From CAYFMP01 sp964344215 (GTDB lineage: Bacteria; Pseudomonadota; Alphaproteobacteria; Rhodospirillales; Casp-alpha2), in NCBI GenBank assembly GCA_964344215.1, contig CAYFMP010000052.1, positions 1-28,027 on the forward strand: DNA of 28,027 nt. Direction: 5' to 3'. Each line of letters starts with the position of its first letter. Position 1 is the first letter of the stretch. The notes under the pieces were generated by a model. That model saw nothing but the letters and a program-made list of their open reading frames with translations. It searched no databases and was not told where the DNA came from. Shown here in pieces: positions 6,134-14,489 of the stretch. The position numbers were made by a program, and so were the translations under genes.

Positions 6134-8461
6134 TCACGACCCGGTTCCGAGGGCCTCGCGGATGAAACGGGCCGCCTCGGAATAATGGATCGTGAAGTTG
6201 AGGTTCTCTGAGCCTTGATCACCGCGCCCCCAGGACACCACCGATACGACCTTGTCCTTCAGGAAAACCGGGCCGCCGGAATTGCCGGGACTGGTTGCCG
6301 CGTCGATCTGCACCTGAAGGACCTTCTTGCCGCCGCCGAGGTTGACGCTTTCCATCGGCCGCACGGCGCTGACGACGCCGCGCGTGATGGAGAATTCATA
6401 ACCGCGCGGATGGCCGATGACCTCGACGGTACTGCCCAATTCCAACTGCCGTTTTTCGAAGAAATCGACGGGCTTGCCGCGCGATTGTACGCGGATCAAC
6501 GCCAGATCGAGCTGGACGTCCTTGGCGACGACCTTGCCGAAGGTCTCCTGGCCGCCGTACAGCCTCATCTCGACGAACTTGCCTTCCTCGACGACATGGT
6601 AGTTGGTCATGACGACGTCGGGCCTGACGAAGAAGCCGCTGCCGAGCCCGCCGCCAGGCATGAGGACGACGACGACGCTGTCGAAGCGGGGGTCGTTCTG
6701 GGTGCTGGCCTCGAATGTCTGTTCCCTGTACTTGGCGAGCGCCGTGTTGCGGTCCGTCAACATCTCCTTCCTGAGGTCGGTCAGGCCGGGGAGATGCTTG
6801 GCTTGCGAGACGTTGGCGACGTAGTGGTTGACCAACTGAGTCAGCCTGACGGACGAAGGGGCTTCCTCCCATTCGGCGACCTCGGCTTCCGTGTCGTGCC
6901 GGGCGAGCAGGCTCGCCCGCTCTGGGTCCTCGCCGTGGACCTGGTAGGCGACTTCGAACTTCTCGTTCTCCTCGATGTCGAAGGTCGATTTGAAATACGT
7001 GCCCCGGCCACGGTCGACCACGTAGTAGTGCACCGTCATCTGCTTGCTGGCCCTAACAGCGGCAAGGTCGTAGTTGTATTTCCGGTAGATCGGCTCCTCG
7101 AGGTATTGCGGCGTGCCAGCAAGGGCGTTCATCGCCTCGTCGACTCTCTCCTGGGCCGCGCTGATGGCGGCCATGGCGGCGATCCCCTCGAGCAGGCTGC
7201 CGAGGATAGCGGCGCCGGCGCTGCTGTAATACCCGCCGCTGCTCGAGTTCGAGGTCTGAATCCGTGTCGTCGTCAGGTTCATCTGCGCCTGCTGCACGTT
7301 CATGCGGGCGATCTCGTATTGCGGATTGGGCTTGCGGTCGTAACCGACGATGACCTTCGAGGGCATCTTCTTCGAACTGGACACCCGGCGCCGGGTCTTG
7401 GCCAGGGCAACGTCGAAGATAATCACGTAGTTCGCCCGGCCGACCTTCTCGTCGCTCAACACCTCGTCGAGTTCGGCCTTGGCGATCTCGACCGGCAGGT
7501 CGACGTCGACCTCGGCGGGGAACTCGATCTGGCCGTGCTTGAGGAGGCTGCGGCTGGTCACCTCGACGAAGGCGATGTTGAGGTCCTTGACGGTATCCGG
7601 CTCGAAGCCCGCCTCCTTGGCTGCCGCCATCGCGCCCAACGTGGTGACGATGTCGGCCGATTCCGGCTGTCCCGCTTCGCGAAGGTATGCTGCAACGAAC
7701 GATTCGCCGAGCCGCCGCCAGTTGTCCGCGCCGATACCGCCCTCGCCGTAATTGGCGGCGAAAACCTTGAGCTGGTCGGTGCCGGCGGCGGCGATCGCTG
7801 CGGATAGGTTTTCGAAGTTCGCCGCCATGAAACTCGATGGGCCGAGCTCCACGGGATAGGCGTCGAAAAAACCGCTTTCCGAAAAATGATCGAACGCCGT
7901 GAATTCGTCGGCGGCGGAAACACGGACCTTCTCCACCAGCGATTCCAGTTCCCGGGTCAATCGGTCGACTCTTGCGTCCCTGAATTCTGCCTCGGCGAGG
8001 ACGCCTTCGGCGGGATAGGCGGCCAAGGCGGCTCGCGCCCGTTCGATGCGGGCGCGGACATCCCCCCACTGTTCCTTCGACGACGGCCAAACAACCGAGC
8101 CGATCGACTCCAGAGAACCCGCCAGAGCCGTTTCGTGGGACTCGTTGAGATGGCCGGCGAGGGTGGTCAGAACGGTCCGGTTCTTGGCCCGGTTCTGATA
8201 GAAAAAGGCGCTCTGTTCGTTGAACAGCTTTTCGGCGGCCGTGTAGTTCTTGTCCGTTTCCACCAGATCCTTGAGATGATCGGACTGATCGTAGAACGGC
8301 GTATACATGGTCCACGAAACCCGAGCATCTTCCTGCGAGGTGGTGGTGCCTCCCTGGGGGTCGCCAATGCCCGGCGTTGTACCGGCCGTCTGGCAAGCGA
8401 CCAGGAGAACAGCGCCGGATAGAACCGCCGTCTTGCGAAGCTTCCCTGGGTTGATTTTCAA
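6134..8461 (-). CDS. lipoprotein with C-terminal trypsin/HtrA-like serine protease domain
   Basis: About 775 residues. From the TTG at 8459-8461 the protein begins LKINPGKLRKTAVLSGAV and reaches lipobox LVAC with Cys23, an ideal lipoprotein signal; an ATG at 8512 would add 17 polar residues and has no clear ribosome site. Residues about 30-590 are mostly helical, with a short central hydrophobic patch (SSAGAAILGSLLEGIAAMAAISAA) and no family I recognise. Residues about 590-770 form a chymotrypsin-fold protease of the HtrA/S1C kind: TNYHVVE with His622, QLDLALIRV with Asp652 and SPGNSGGPV with Ser728, a full catalytic triad. No PDZ domain follows. The product should be anchored at the envelope and cut misfolded or specific periplasmic proteins. 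It is the first gene of a two-gene operon with the TraT-like lipoprotein. Confidence 0.82.
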   Translation of the reverse strand: MKINPGKLRKTAVLSGAVLLVACQTAGTTPGIGDPQGGTTTSQEDARVSWTMYTPFYDQSDHLKDLVETDKNYTAAEKLFNEQSAFFYQNRAKNRTVLTTLAGHLNESHETALAGSLESIGSVVWPSSKEQWGDVRARIERARAALAAYPAEGVLAEAEFRDARVDRLTRELESLVEKVRVSAADEFTAFDHFSESGFFDAYPVELGPSSFMAANFENLSAAIAAAGTDQLKVFAANYGEGGIGADNWRRLGESFVAAYLREAGQPESADIVTTLGAMAAAKEAGFEPDTVKDLNIAFVEVTSRSLLKHGQIEFPAEVDVDLPVEIAKAELDEVLSDEKVGRANYVIIFDVALAKTRRRVSSSKKMPSKVIVGYDRKPNPQYEIARMNVQQAQMNLTTTRIQTSNSSSGGYYSSAGAAILGSLLEGIAAMAAISAAQERVDEAMNALAGTPQYLEEPIYRKYNYDLAAVRASKQMTVHYYVVDRGRGTYFKSTFDIEENEKFEVAYQVHGEDPERASLLARHDTEAEVAEWEEAPSSVRLTQLVNHYVANVSQAKHLPGLTDLRKEMLTDRNTALAKYREQTFEASTQNDPRFDSVVVVLMPGGGLGSGFFVRPDVVMTNYHVVEEGKFVEMRLYGGQETFGKVVAKDVQLDLALIRVQSRGKPVDFFEKRQLELGSTVEVIGHPRGYEFSITRGVVSAVRPMESVNLGGGKKVLQVQIDAATSPGNSGGPVFLKDKVVSVVSWGRGDQGSENLNFTIHYSEAARFIREALGTGS

Positions 8462-8542
8462 GACGCCCCCGTTTTCGCGATGTTCGTTGTCGGTTTGCAA
8501 CCTTAAGGGCATATGGCGATTCTGTCGACCCCTCTTTGCGGG

Positions 8543-8584
8543 TGCCGATCGCTCGCCGCAATTTGCTTTTGTCTGGGATCGGCA
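8543..8584. repeat. 8-bp inverted repeat between divergent genes
   Basis: TGCCGATC (8543-8550) and GATCGGCA (8577-8584) are perfect inverted copies separated by 26 bases, lying between the protease lipoprotein and the hydrolase gene. It could be a paired operator or a leader hairpin for the hydrolase mRNA. No protein can be named. Confidence 0.35.
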
Positions 8585-8623
8585 ACCGCGTTACCCTGTG
8601 CCCGGACCGACAGGGAGGAAGAG

Positions 8624-9313
8624 ATGGGCGAGATGATCCGCTTGAGAGCTTCGGACGGCTTCGAGCTCGGCGCCTATCGGGCCGATCCGGATGACGAGTG
8701 GCTGGGCGGCGTCGTCGTCATTCAGGAGATCTTCGGCATCAACGCGCACATCCGAAGCGTCTGCGAGCGGTTCGCGGCCGTAGGCTATCGAACCGTCGCG
8801 CCGGCCTTCTACGACCGCTACCAACCCGATTTCGAGAGCGGCTACAGCCCGGACGAGATCGCCGTCGGGCGCGAGTTCAAGGCCAAGGCCAACGACAACT
8901 TCGACGACGTCATCAAGGACATGGAGGCCGCCCGCGCGCTGGCCGCCGAGGCCGGCCGGGTCGGCGTCACCGGCTATTGCTGGGGCGGCGTCGTCACCTG
9001 GGCGGCCGCCTGCCGGCTCGATTTTCAGGCCGCGTCCAGCTTCTACGGGGCCGGCATCGTGCCGATGCTGGACGAGCGGCCCAACTGCCCGACCATCCTC
9101 CACTTCGGCAATCAGGACGCCTCGATCCCGATGGACGAGGTCGAACAGATCGCCGCCGCCCATCCCGACTGCCCGGTCCACGTCTACGAGGCCGGCCACG
9201 GTTTCAACTGCGACATGCGCGAGCAGTTCGACCCCCACGCGGCGGCCGTCGCCGGCATGCGCACCATCCGGTTGTTCGACGAACACGTCGGCAGTGACGA
9301 CGGCACGGGCTGA
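8624..9313 (+). CDS. dienelactone hydrolase family protein
   Basis: An alpha/beta hydrolase of the dienelactone hydrolase (carboxymethylenebutenolidase) family, 229 residues, cytoplasmic. Seen are VVVIQEIFGINAHIR (residues about 30-44, holding the conserved Glu), the nucleophile elbow GYCWGG with Cys119, NQDASIP with Asp165, and EAGHGF with His192, giving the family Cys-Asp-His triad. Natural substrates in such genome contexts are usually unknown; no chloroaromatic or muconate pathway genes are nearby, so a role in ring-cleavage lactone hydrolysis cannot be claimed. I chose the ATG at 8624 because GGGAGG lies five bases before it; the frame is open further upstream but that extension (to 8513) looks random and crosses the inverted repeat. 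Its stop is 6 bases before the mtnP start, so the two are likely co-transcribed. Confidence 0.9.
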   Translation: MGEMIRLRASDGFELGAYRADPDDEWLGGVVVIQEIFGINAHIRSVCERFAAVGYRTVAPAFYDRYQPDFESGYSPDEIAVGREFKAKANDNFDDVIKDMEAARALAAEAGRVGVTGYCWGGVVTWAAACRLDFQAASSFYGAGIVPMLDERPNCPTILHFGNQDASIPMDEVEQIAAAHPDCPVHVYEAGHGFNCDMREQFDPHAAAVAGMRTIRLFDEHVGSDDGTG

Positions 9314-9319
9314 TTGGCG

Positions 9320-10231
<912 letters not shown>

Positions 10232-10241
10232 CGGCGCCGGC

Positions 10242-10718
10242 GTGGCGGAACCTGTCTCACCTGCGCCTGCTCCGCCCAGATGGGCGATGCCTCCGGTCTA
10301 CTTCGTGCTTGCCATCGCTGTCATGGTGTTGCTTGACCACTGGGCGCCGGGACCGCGACTGATCGAGCCTGCCTACGCGCCGGCCGGCTGGGCGCTGTTC
10401 GGGCTTGCCCTTTGCATCGTCGTCCTGGTCCGCCTGCAGTTTCTCAGGCACGACACTACCATCAAGCCCTATGAGTCCTCGAAGGCGCTGGTCACCACCG
10501 GCGTCTTCGCGATCAGCCGCAACCCCATCTACACGGCGGCGCTGGCTGGGTTGGTCGGTATCGCCGTCGTGCTCGGCACCGCCTCGCCGGTGCTGGTTCT
10601 GCCGGTGTTCTACTCGGTCATCCGCTGGCGTTTCGTCGCTGCCGAGGAGAAGATGCTGGAAGAGGCGTTCGGCGACGACTACCGGAACTACAAGTCCCGC
10701 GTCCGCCGCTGGCTGTAG
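10242..10718 (+). CDS. isoprenylcysteine carboxyl methyltransferase-like membrane protein
   Basis: A 158-residue polytopic membrane protein with the pattern of the ICMT/phospholipid methyltransferase group: helices at about 16-35, 45-65 and 95-125, then the signature TIKPYESSKALVTTGVFAISRNPIYTA and the end AAEEKMLEEAFGDDYRNYKSRVRRWL. Family members transfer a methyl group from S-adenosylmethionine to lipid or isoprenoid acceptors; the substrate here is unknown. The GTG at 10242 lies 11 bases after the mtnP stop; an ATG at 10287 is a possible alternative start. The long frame back to 10050 overlaps mtnP in another frame and is not credible. It sits in the same direction and close spacing as mtnP. 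Confidence 0.78.
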   Translation: MAEPVSPAPAPPRWAMPPVYFVLAIAVMVLLDHWAPGPRLIEPAYAPAGWALFGLALCIVVLVRLQFLRHDTTIKPYESSKALVTTGVFAISRNPIYTAALAGLVGIAVVLGTASPVLVLPVFYSVIRWRFVAAEEKMLEEAFGDDYRNYKSRVRRWL

Positions 10719-10754
10719 CGACGACGGATCAACCTGAAACAAGGAATACGCACC

Positions 10755-11048
10755 ATGCCCAAGGCTTATTGGATCGGCGCCCACATGACCATCCACGATC
10801 CCGACAAACTGAAGGCATACGCCGAAGCGGCCGGTGCCGTCATCGAGGCCCACGGCGGCCGTTTCCTGGCCCGTGGCGGTCAGGTGGTGACGCTGGAGGG
10901 GTTCGAGCAGAGCCGCGTCGTCGTCACCGAGTTCCCGAGCTTGAAGGCTGCGGTAGCGTGCTACAACTCGGACGCCTACAAAGAGGCGCATGCCAAGCTT
11001 GACGGCGGCGTCGATCGCGATATCTGCGTCGTCGAGGCGTTGGAGTAA
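10755..11048 (+). CDS. DUF1330 family protein
   Basis: A 97-residue ferredoxin-like alpha/beta protein of the DUF1330 family, recognisable by the start KAYWIGAHMTIHDPDKLKAYAEAA, the central GGRFLARGGQVVTLEG and SRVVVTEFPSLKAAVACYNSDAYKEA. This fold is shared with dimeric alpha-beta barrel monooxygenases, but no catalytic function is established for the family. AAGGAA lies about 8 bases before the ATG. It is 36 bases after the methyltransferase-like gene and 24 bases before the GNAT gene, in the same probable transcript. Confidence 0.88.
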   Translation: MPKAYWIGAHMTIHDPDKLKAYAEAAGAVIEAHGGRFLARGGQVVTLEGFEQSRVVVTEFPSLKAAVACYNSDAYKEAHAKLDGGVDRDICVVEALE

Positions 11049-11072
11049 TCCCGCTTCCGTTGCGGACATAAC

Positions 11073-11543
11073 ATGGCCGACCCCTCGAGCGAACCCATCA
11101 TCCGCCCGGCCGGGCCCGGCGACGTGGCCGTCATCCGGCGCATCGCGGAAAACGCGTACGAACACTATGTTCCCCGCATCGGTCGCAAGCCGGCCCCCAT
11201 GGTCGCCGATTTCGAGGTCCACGTTTCGGCCGGAGAGGCCTTCGTGCTCGAAGACGGCGGCCGGGTGCTCGGCTTCATCATCGCAGGCGCGCGCCCTGAC
11301 TGCCTGTTCGTCGATAACATGGCGGTCGATCCGGCGGCGCAGGGACGGGGCCTCGGCCGCCGGCTGATGGCGTGGTCGGAGACGGCTGCTCGACAGGCCG
11401 GACTACCGGAGGTGCGTCTTTACACCAACGTCAAGATGACCGAAAACATCAATTTCTACACTCGTCTCGGGTTTTCGGAGACCCACCGCGTCACCGAGAA
11501 CGGTTTCGACCGGGTCTATTTGAAAAAGGAGTTGGCGTCGTGA
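11073..11543 (+). CDS. GNAT family N-acetyltransferase
   Basis: A 156-residue acetyltransferase with the GNAT fold: IIRPAGPGDVAVIRRIAENAYEHYVPRIG at the N-terminus, the acetyl-CoA motif A in DNMAVDPAAQGRGLGRRLM, and the C-terminal VRLYTNVKMTENINFYTRLGF. The QGRGLG loop binds the pyrophosphate of acetyl-CoA. The substrate is unknown. Its stop codon TGA overlaps the GTG start of mtnA, which implies translational coupling and co-transcription. Confidence 0.92.
   Translation: MADPSSEPIIRPAGPGDVAVIRRIAENAYEHYVPRIGRKPAPMVADFEVHVSAGEAFVLEDGGRVLGFIIAGARPDCLFVDNMAVDPAAQGRGLGRRLMAWSETAARQAGLPEVRLYTNVKMTENINFYTRLGFSETHRVTENGFDRVYLKKELAS
11526..11531 (+). promoter_or_regulatory. ribosome-binding site of mtnA
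   Basis: AAGGAG lies 8 bases before the GTG at 11540 and inside the last codons of the GNAT gene. Together with the GTGA overlap it fixes the mtnA start. Confidence 0.8.
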
Positions 11544-12649
11544 AGATCGACGGCAAACCGTATCGCACCATCTGGCTCGAAGACGACGGCGCCACGGTCG
11601 GCATCATCGACCAGACCCGGCTGCCGCACGAGTTCGCGACGGTGGCGTTGAGGACGGTCGAGGAGGCGGCGACGGCGATCCGCGACATGTGGGTGCGCGG
11701 TGCGCCGCTGATCGGCGCCACGGCGGCCTACGGCATAGCGCTGGCGGTCAAGGCCGACCCGTCCGACGTCAACCTCGAACGCGCCGCCGGACTGCTCATG
11801 GAAACGCGTCCCACCGCGGTCAATTTGCGTTGGGCGGTCGACGACATGAAGGCGTTGCTCGGGCCCCTCGATCCCGGCGGCAGGGCCGAGGCGGCGTACG
11901 CCCGCGCCGCCGCCGTCTGCGACGACGACGTAGAAATCTGTTCGAACATCGGCGAGCACGGCAAGACGCTGATCGAGGCGGCTTGGGAGAAGAAAGGAAA
12001 GCCCGACCGCGAGGCAGGCGGAGTCAACGTGCTCACTCATTGCAACGCCGGCTGGCTCGCTACCGTTGATTGGGGAACGGCGCTGGCCCCCGTCTACAAG
12101 GCCTTCGACGCCGGCATTCCGGTTCACGTCTGGGTCGACGAGACCCGGCCCCGAAACCAGGGCGCCGCCCTGACCGCCTGGGAACTGGCCCAGCATGGCG
12201 TCCCGGCGACGGTCATCGTCGACAACGTCGGCGGCCACCTCATGCAGCACGGCCGGGTCGACCTCTGCATCACCGGTACCGACCGCACGACGGCGGCGGG
12301 CGATGTGTGCAACAAGATCGGCACCTATTTGAAGGCGCTGGCGGCGCACGACAACGGTGTGCCGTTCTATGTCGGCCTGCCCGGTCCGACCATCGACTGG
12401 ACCATCGACGACGGGGTCCGCGACATCCCCATTGAGGAGCGCGACCCGGCCGAAGTGACCGAGATAATGGGCGCCTTGCCGGCCGGTGACCTGGCCGCCG
12501 TGCGGCTGACCCCGGCAGGGGCGAGCGCCGCCAACTACGCCTTCGACGTGACGCCGGCCCGCCTGGTCACGGGGCTGATCACCGAACGCGGTACTTGCGA
12601 GGCCTCGAAGCAGGGCTTGGCAGGGCTTTTCCCGGAGAAAGCGAGCTAG
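11540..12649 (+). CDS. mtnA: S-methyl-5-thioribose-1-phosphate isomerase
   Basis: MtnA turns 5-methylthioribose-1-phosphate into 5-methylthioribulose-1-phosphate, the second step of methylthioadenosine salvage after MtnP. The 369-residue product has the aIF2B-related fold: MWVRGAPLIGATAAYGIALA, LTHCNAGWLATVDWGTAL with the catalytic Cys, DETRPRNQGAALTAWEL, and ITGTDRTTAAGDVCNKIGTY with the catalytic Asp in GTDR. The GTG start is fixed by AAGGAG and by a four-base overlap with the GNAT stop. The typical downstream enzymes (dehydratase MtnB, enolase/phosphatase, RuBisCO-like protein) are not in the window; a class II aldolase-dehydrogenase fusion lies 3.4 kb further on. Confidence 0.95.
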   Translation: MKIDGKPYRTIWLEDDGATVGIIDQTRLPHEFATVALRTVEEAATAIRDMWVRGAPLIGATAAYGIALAVKADPSDVNLERAAGLLMETRPTAVNLRWAVDDMKALLGPLDPGGRAEAAYARAAAVCDDDVEICSNIGEHGKTLIEAAWEKKGKPDREAGGVNVLTHCNAGWLATVDWGTALAPVYKAFDAGIPVHVWVDETRPRNQGAALTAWELAQHGVPATVIVDNVGGHLMQHGRVDLCITGTDRTTAAGDVCNKIGTYLKALAAHDNGVPFYVGLPGPTIDWTIDDGVRDIPIEERDPAEVTEIMGALPAGDLAAVRLTPAGASAANYAFDVTPARLVTGLITERGTCEASKQGLAGLFPEKAS

Positions 12650-12672
12650 GGCCACACCGCTATCCGCCCGCC

Positions 12673-12702
12673 CTTTCGCCGGCCTACGCACCTACTATAT
12701 TA
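12673..12702 (+). promoter_or_regulatory. candidate heat-shock-type promoter of hsp20
   Basis: CTTTCG (12673-12678), 16 bases, then CTATATTA (12695-12702) roughly resembles the alphaproteobacterial sigma-32 pattern (CTTG..., then CYTATNT-like). The segment 12692-12722 is strikingly AT-rich for this DNA. Transcription starting near 12710 would give a leader of about 65 bases, which fits the folded region described below. The -35 match is poor. Confidence 0.35.
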
Positions 12703-12723
12703 CAGATAGAAAGTGTTATAAGC

Positions 12724-12778
12724 GCTTCGTGACGGAGCCTCGTTGATCAACCTGTGCCAAAGTATGGAGGTTGCCATG
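12724..12778 (+). promoter_or_regulatory. putative RNA thermometer (ROSE-like leader) of hsp20
   Basis: Two hairpins precede the ATG at 12776. The first pairs GCTTCG (12724-12729) with CGGAGC (12733-12738) around the loop TGA, with one wobble pair. The second pairs CAACCT (12748-12753) with AGGTTG (12768-12773) and CCA (12757-12759) with TGG (12765-12767), loop AAGTA. The ribosome-binding sequence GGAGG (12766-12770) is wholly paired, opposite an asymmetric three-base bulge GTG. This is the layout of ROSE-type thermometers found in front of small heat-shock genes of rhizobia, though the classical UYGCU motif is not seen. The fold was worked out by eye. Confidence 0.55.
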
Positions 12779-13339
12779 TCGGTTCCCATCGAGAAATCCA
12801 AGGCCCCGAAGGAAAAGGCGGTTTCCGGATCGGCCGGACGCCAACCTGCTCCCAGGTATCTGGAGCACCCGTTCTTCACGCTGCGCGATCGGATCGACCA
12901 GTTGTTCGATGACGTATTCTCCGACCTGCCGACGATGTCGCCGAGGTCGTGGGACTTCGAATGGCCGAGCCTGCCCAGGTTGTCGGCGGCCATGTGCGAG
13001 CTTGCGCCGGTTCCGAGGACCGATATCTCGGAGACGGACAAGGACTACGTGATCCGCGCCGAACTTCCGAGCATGAGCGAGAAGGACATCGAAGTCACGG
13101 TCAGCGACAACACGCTCACCATCAAAGGAGAGAAACGCACCGAGCGAAAGGAGAAGGACGCAGACTATCATGTCCGCGAGTGCAGCTACGGCGCCGTTCG
13201 CCGTTCCTTCCGCCTGCCCGACTCGGTCAACCAGGACAAGGCGAAGGCCGAGTTCGACAGCGGCGTGCTGACCTTGACTCTGCCGAAGGTCAAGAAGGCG
13301 GCTCCTAAGAAGATCGCCGTCAACCTCAAGACGAAGTAG
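12776..13339 (+). CDS. Hsp20/alpha-crystallin small heat-shock protein
   Basis: A 187-residue cytoplasmic holdase chaperone. The alpha-crystallin domain covers about residues 80-175 (DISETDKDYVIRAELPSMSE, KDIEVTVSDNTLTIKGEK, YGAVRRSFRLPDSVN, AEFDSGVLTLTLPK), followed by the short tail KKIAVNLKTK with an I-x-V anchor used in oligomer assembly. The N-terminal region contains HPFFTLRDRIDQLFDDVFSDL, like class members of the HspA/Hsp16 type. I chose the ATG at 12776 because GGAGG lies five bases upstream; an ATG at 12764 and a TTG at 12743 in frame lack a ribosome site. The gene stands alone between mtnA and a convergent MAPEG gene. The foldable leader suggests heat control at translation. Confidence 0.95.
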   Translation: MSVPIEKSKAPKEKAVSGSAGRQPAPRYLEHPFFTLRDRIDQLFDDVFSDLPTMSPRSWDFEWPSLPRLSAAMCELAPVPRTDISETDKDYVIRAELPSMSEKDIEVTVSDNTLTIKGEKRTERKEKDADYHVRECSYGAVRRSFRLPDSVNQDKAKAEFDSGVLTLTLPKVKKAAPKKIAVNLKTK

Positions 13340-13419
13340 GGAAGGCGGTCTTGGGAAGACTGTTGCCGGCGCTTGCCTGGAGTGGCGTCGGCGACCATTG
13401 ACGCGCCCCCGCCCTCCGC

Positions 13420-13809
13420 TCAGGCGACGATCTGGTAGAAGATGCACAGTAGCGACAACCAACCGACGGCGAAGGTCAGTGTGCGGCCGAACGGAACGTT
13501 CGCTATATACAGCACGTAATGCGCGAGCCTGATCCAGAAATAGGTCATGGCGGCGGCGGCCGTCGCCTCGTTGGCGGCGCCGACGACGTGGGCGACCACG
13601 ACCAGGACGGCGAACACCACCAGGTTTTCGACCGCGTTGTAGTGCGCCTTCTTGGCGCGCTCGGCCCACTCGGCGATCGGCTCGGCGTCGGTCTTGTAGG
13701 TCAGCGACGGCATGATTCCGTGGATGGCGAGCCGGTTCAGGATATAGGGCAGCCACATCAGCGTCGTCAGCCCTGCGGTCCAGGTCAGCATGGTCAGGTC
13801 GGTCGTCAT
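13420..13809 (-). CDS. MAPEG family membrane protein
   Basis: A 129-residue protein with four hydrophobic helices (about residues 5-25, 58-80, 84-103 and 108-127). MAPEG-type features are ERAKKAHYNAVENLVVFAVLVV after the first loop and FWIRLAHYVLYIANVPFGRTLTF near the end. Eukaryotic relatives are glutathione-dependent membrane transferases; the bacterial versions are mostly uncharacterised. GGGGGAAGAAACC immediately before the ATG at 13809 supplies the ribosome site. It converges with hsp20 (80 bases between stops) and diverges from the flavin reductase-like gene. Confidence 0.9.
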   Translation of the reverse strand: MTTDLTMLTWTAGLTTLMWLPYILNRLAIHGIMPSLTYKTDAEPIAEWAERAKKAHYNAVENLVVFAVLVVVAHVVGAANEATAAAAMTYFWIRLAHYVLYIANVPFGRTLTFAVGWLSLLCIFYQIVA

Positions 13810-13876
13810 GGTTTCTTCCCCCGAAATTGTCCGAATAACCTTCGAATGGCGAATCGGTCGATCCTACCACGCCCGC

Positions 13877-13889
13877 CGGCGAATCGCCG
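13877..13889. promoter_or_regulatory. 13-bp perfect palindrome in a divergent intergenic region
   Basis: CGGCGA, A, TCGCCG forms an uninterrupted inverted repeat with one central base, lying between the MAPEG gene and the flavin reductase-like gene, about 20 bases upstream of a candidate -35 box. It could be an operator for a dimeric regulator. High-GC DNA makes such palindromes less rare, so confidence is low. Confidence 0.3.
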
Positions 13890-13907
13890 TTCATAGGCGC
13901 GTTACCT

Positions 13908-13936
13908 TTGACGCGGCGCCGATGGCGGGCTAAACC
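13908..13936 (+). promoter_or_regulatory. candidate promoter of the flavin reductase/M24 pair
   Basis: TTGACG (13908-13913), 17 bases, then TAAACC (13931-13936). The -35 box is good, the -10 box is poor, and the spacing is ideal. It would give a leader of about 40 bases before the ATG at 13983. Confidence 0.35.
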
Positions 13937-13982
13937 GGAAGACGGAACCGCGCGACTTACCGGCCAGGCCGAGGGAGGAACC

Positions 13983-14483
13983 ATGGACGCCGACGCCAAG
14001 AAGACCATTCTCAGGATGATCCCTTACGGGATCTACGTATTGACGGCCCGCGACGGCGACGAGGTCGGCTCGGCCACCGTCAATTTCGTGACGCAAACCT
14101 CGTTCGAGCCGCCGCTGGTGGTGGTCGGCGTCAAGTCGGACGCCCATTCCTACGGCGTCTTGAAGGCGGCCGGCCATTTCGCGCTCAATATGCTGGGCAA
14201 GGATCAGCAGGGAGTCGCCTTTGCCTTCTTCAAGCCGGGCGAGGTCGACGGCGAGAGAATCTCCGGCGAGCCCTTCCACCCCGGCTCGACCGGCGCGCCG
14301 ATCCTCGAATCGACCCCGGCCAGCGTCGAGTGCCGCGTCGTCCAGATCGTCGAAGTCGGCGACCACCACGTGGTCATCGGCGAGGTCGTCGATGCGCATC
14401 TGCGCAACCCGCCCGACGGCCGCCCCGACCAGGCCATCCTGGAGATGAAGGATCTCGGCGACAACGTCTTCTATGGGGGATAG
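13983..14483 (+). CDS. flavin reductase-like domain protein
   Basis: A 166-residue protein of the flavin reductase-like FMN-binding split-barrel family. Features are IPYGIYVLTARDGDEVGSATVNFVTQTSFEPPLVVVGVK (the FMN-phosphate region), HSYGVLKAAGHFALNMLG, and SVECRVVQIVEVGDHHVVIGEVVDAHL near the end. Relatives supply reduced flavin to monooxygenases or act as high-molecular-weight rubredoxin partners; the partner is not known here. The ATG at 13983 follows GGGAGG. The M24 gene starts 6 bases after its stop, so the two are co-transcribed and possibly act together. Confidence 0.9.
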   Translation: MDADAKKTILRMIPYGIYVLTARDGDEVGSATVNFVTQTSFEPPLVVVGVKSDAHSYGVLKAAGHFALNMLGKDQQGVAFAFFKPGEVDGERISGEPFHPGSTGAPILESTPASVECRVVQIVEVGDHHVVIGEVVDAHLRNPPDGRPDQAILEMKDLGDNVFYGG

Positions 14484-14489
14484 AGGCGC

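Noticed and set aside
6215..7807. A 530-codon plus-strand open frame
   Set aside because: It is antisense to the protease lipoprotein; the Asp/Val-rich translation is a typical shadow.
5332..8461. TraT-like gene as sign of an integrated conjugative element
   Set aside because: No other transfer, integrase or replication gene and no flanking repeats are seen; base composition is like the neighbours.
12761..12778. ATG at 12764 as start of hsp20
   Set aside because: It lies inside the ribosome site that serves the ATG at 12776 and has no site of its own.
13346..13362. Hairpin GCGGTCTT/AAGACTGT after hsp20 as terminator
   Set aside because: The stem is fair but no T run follows on either strand.
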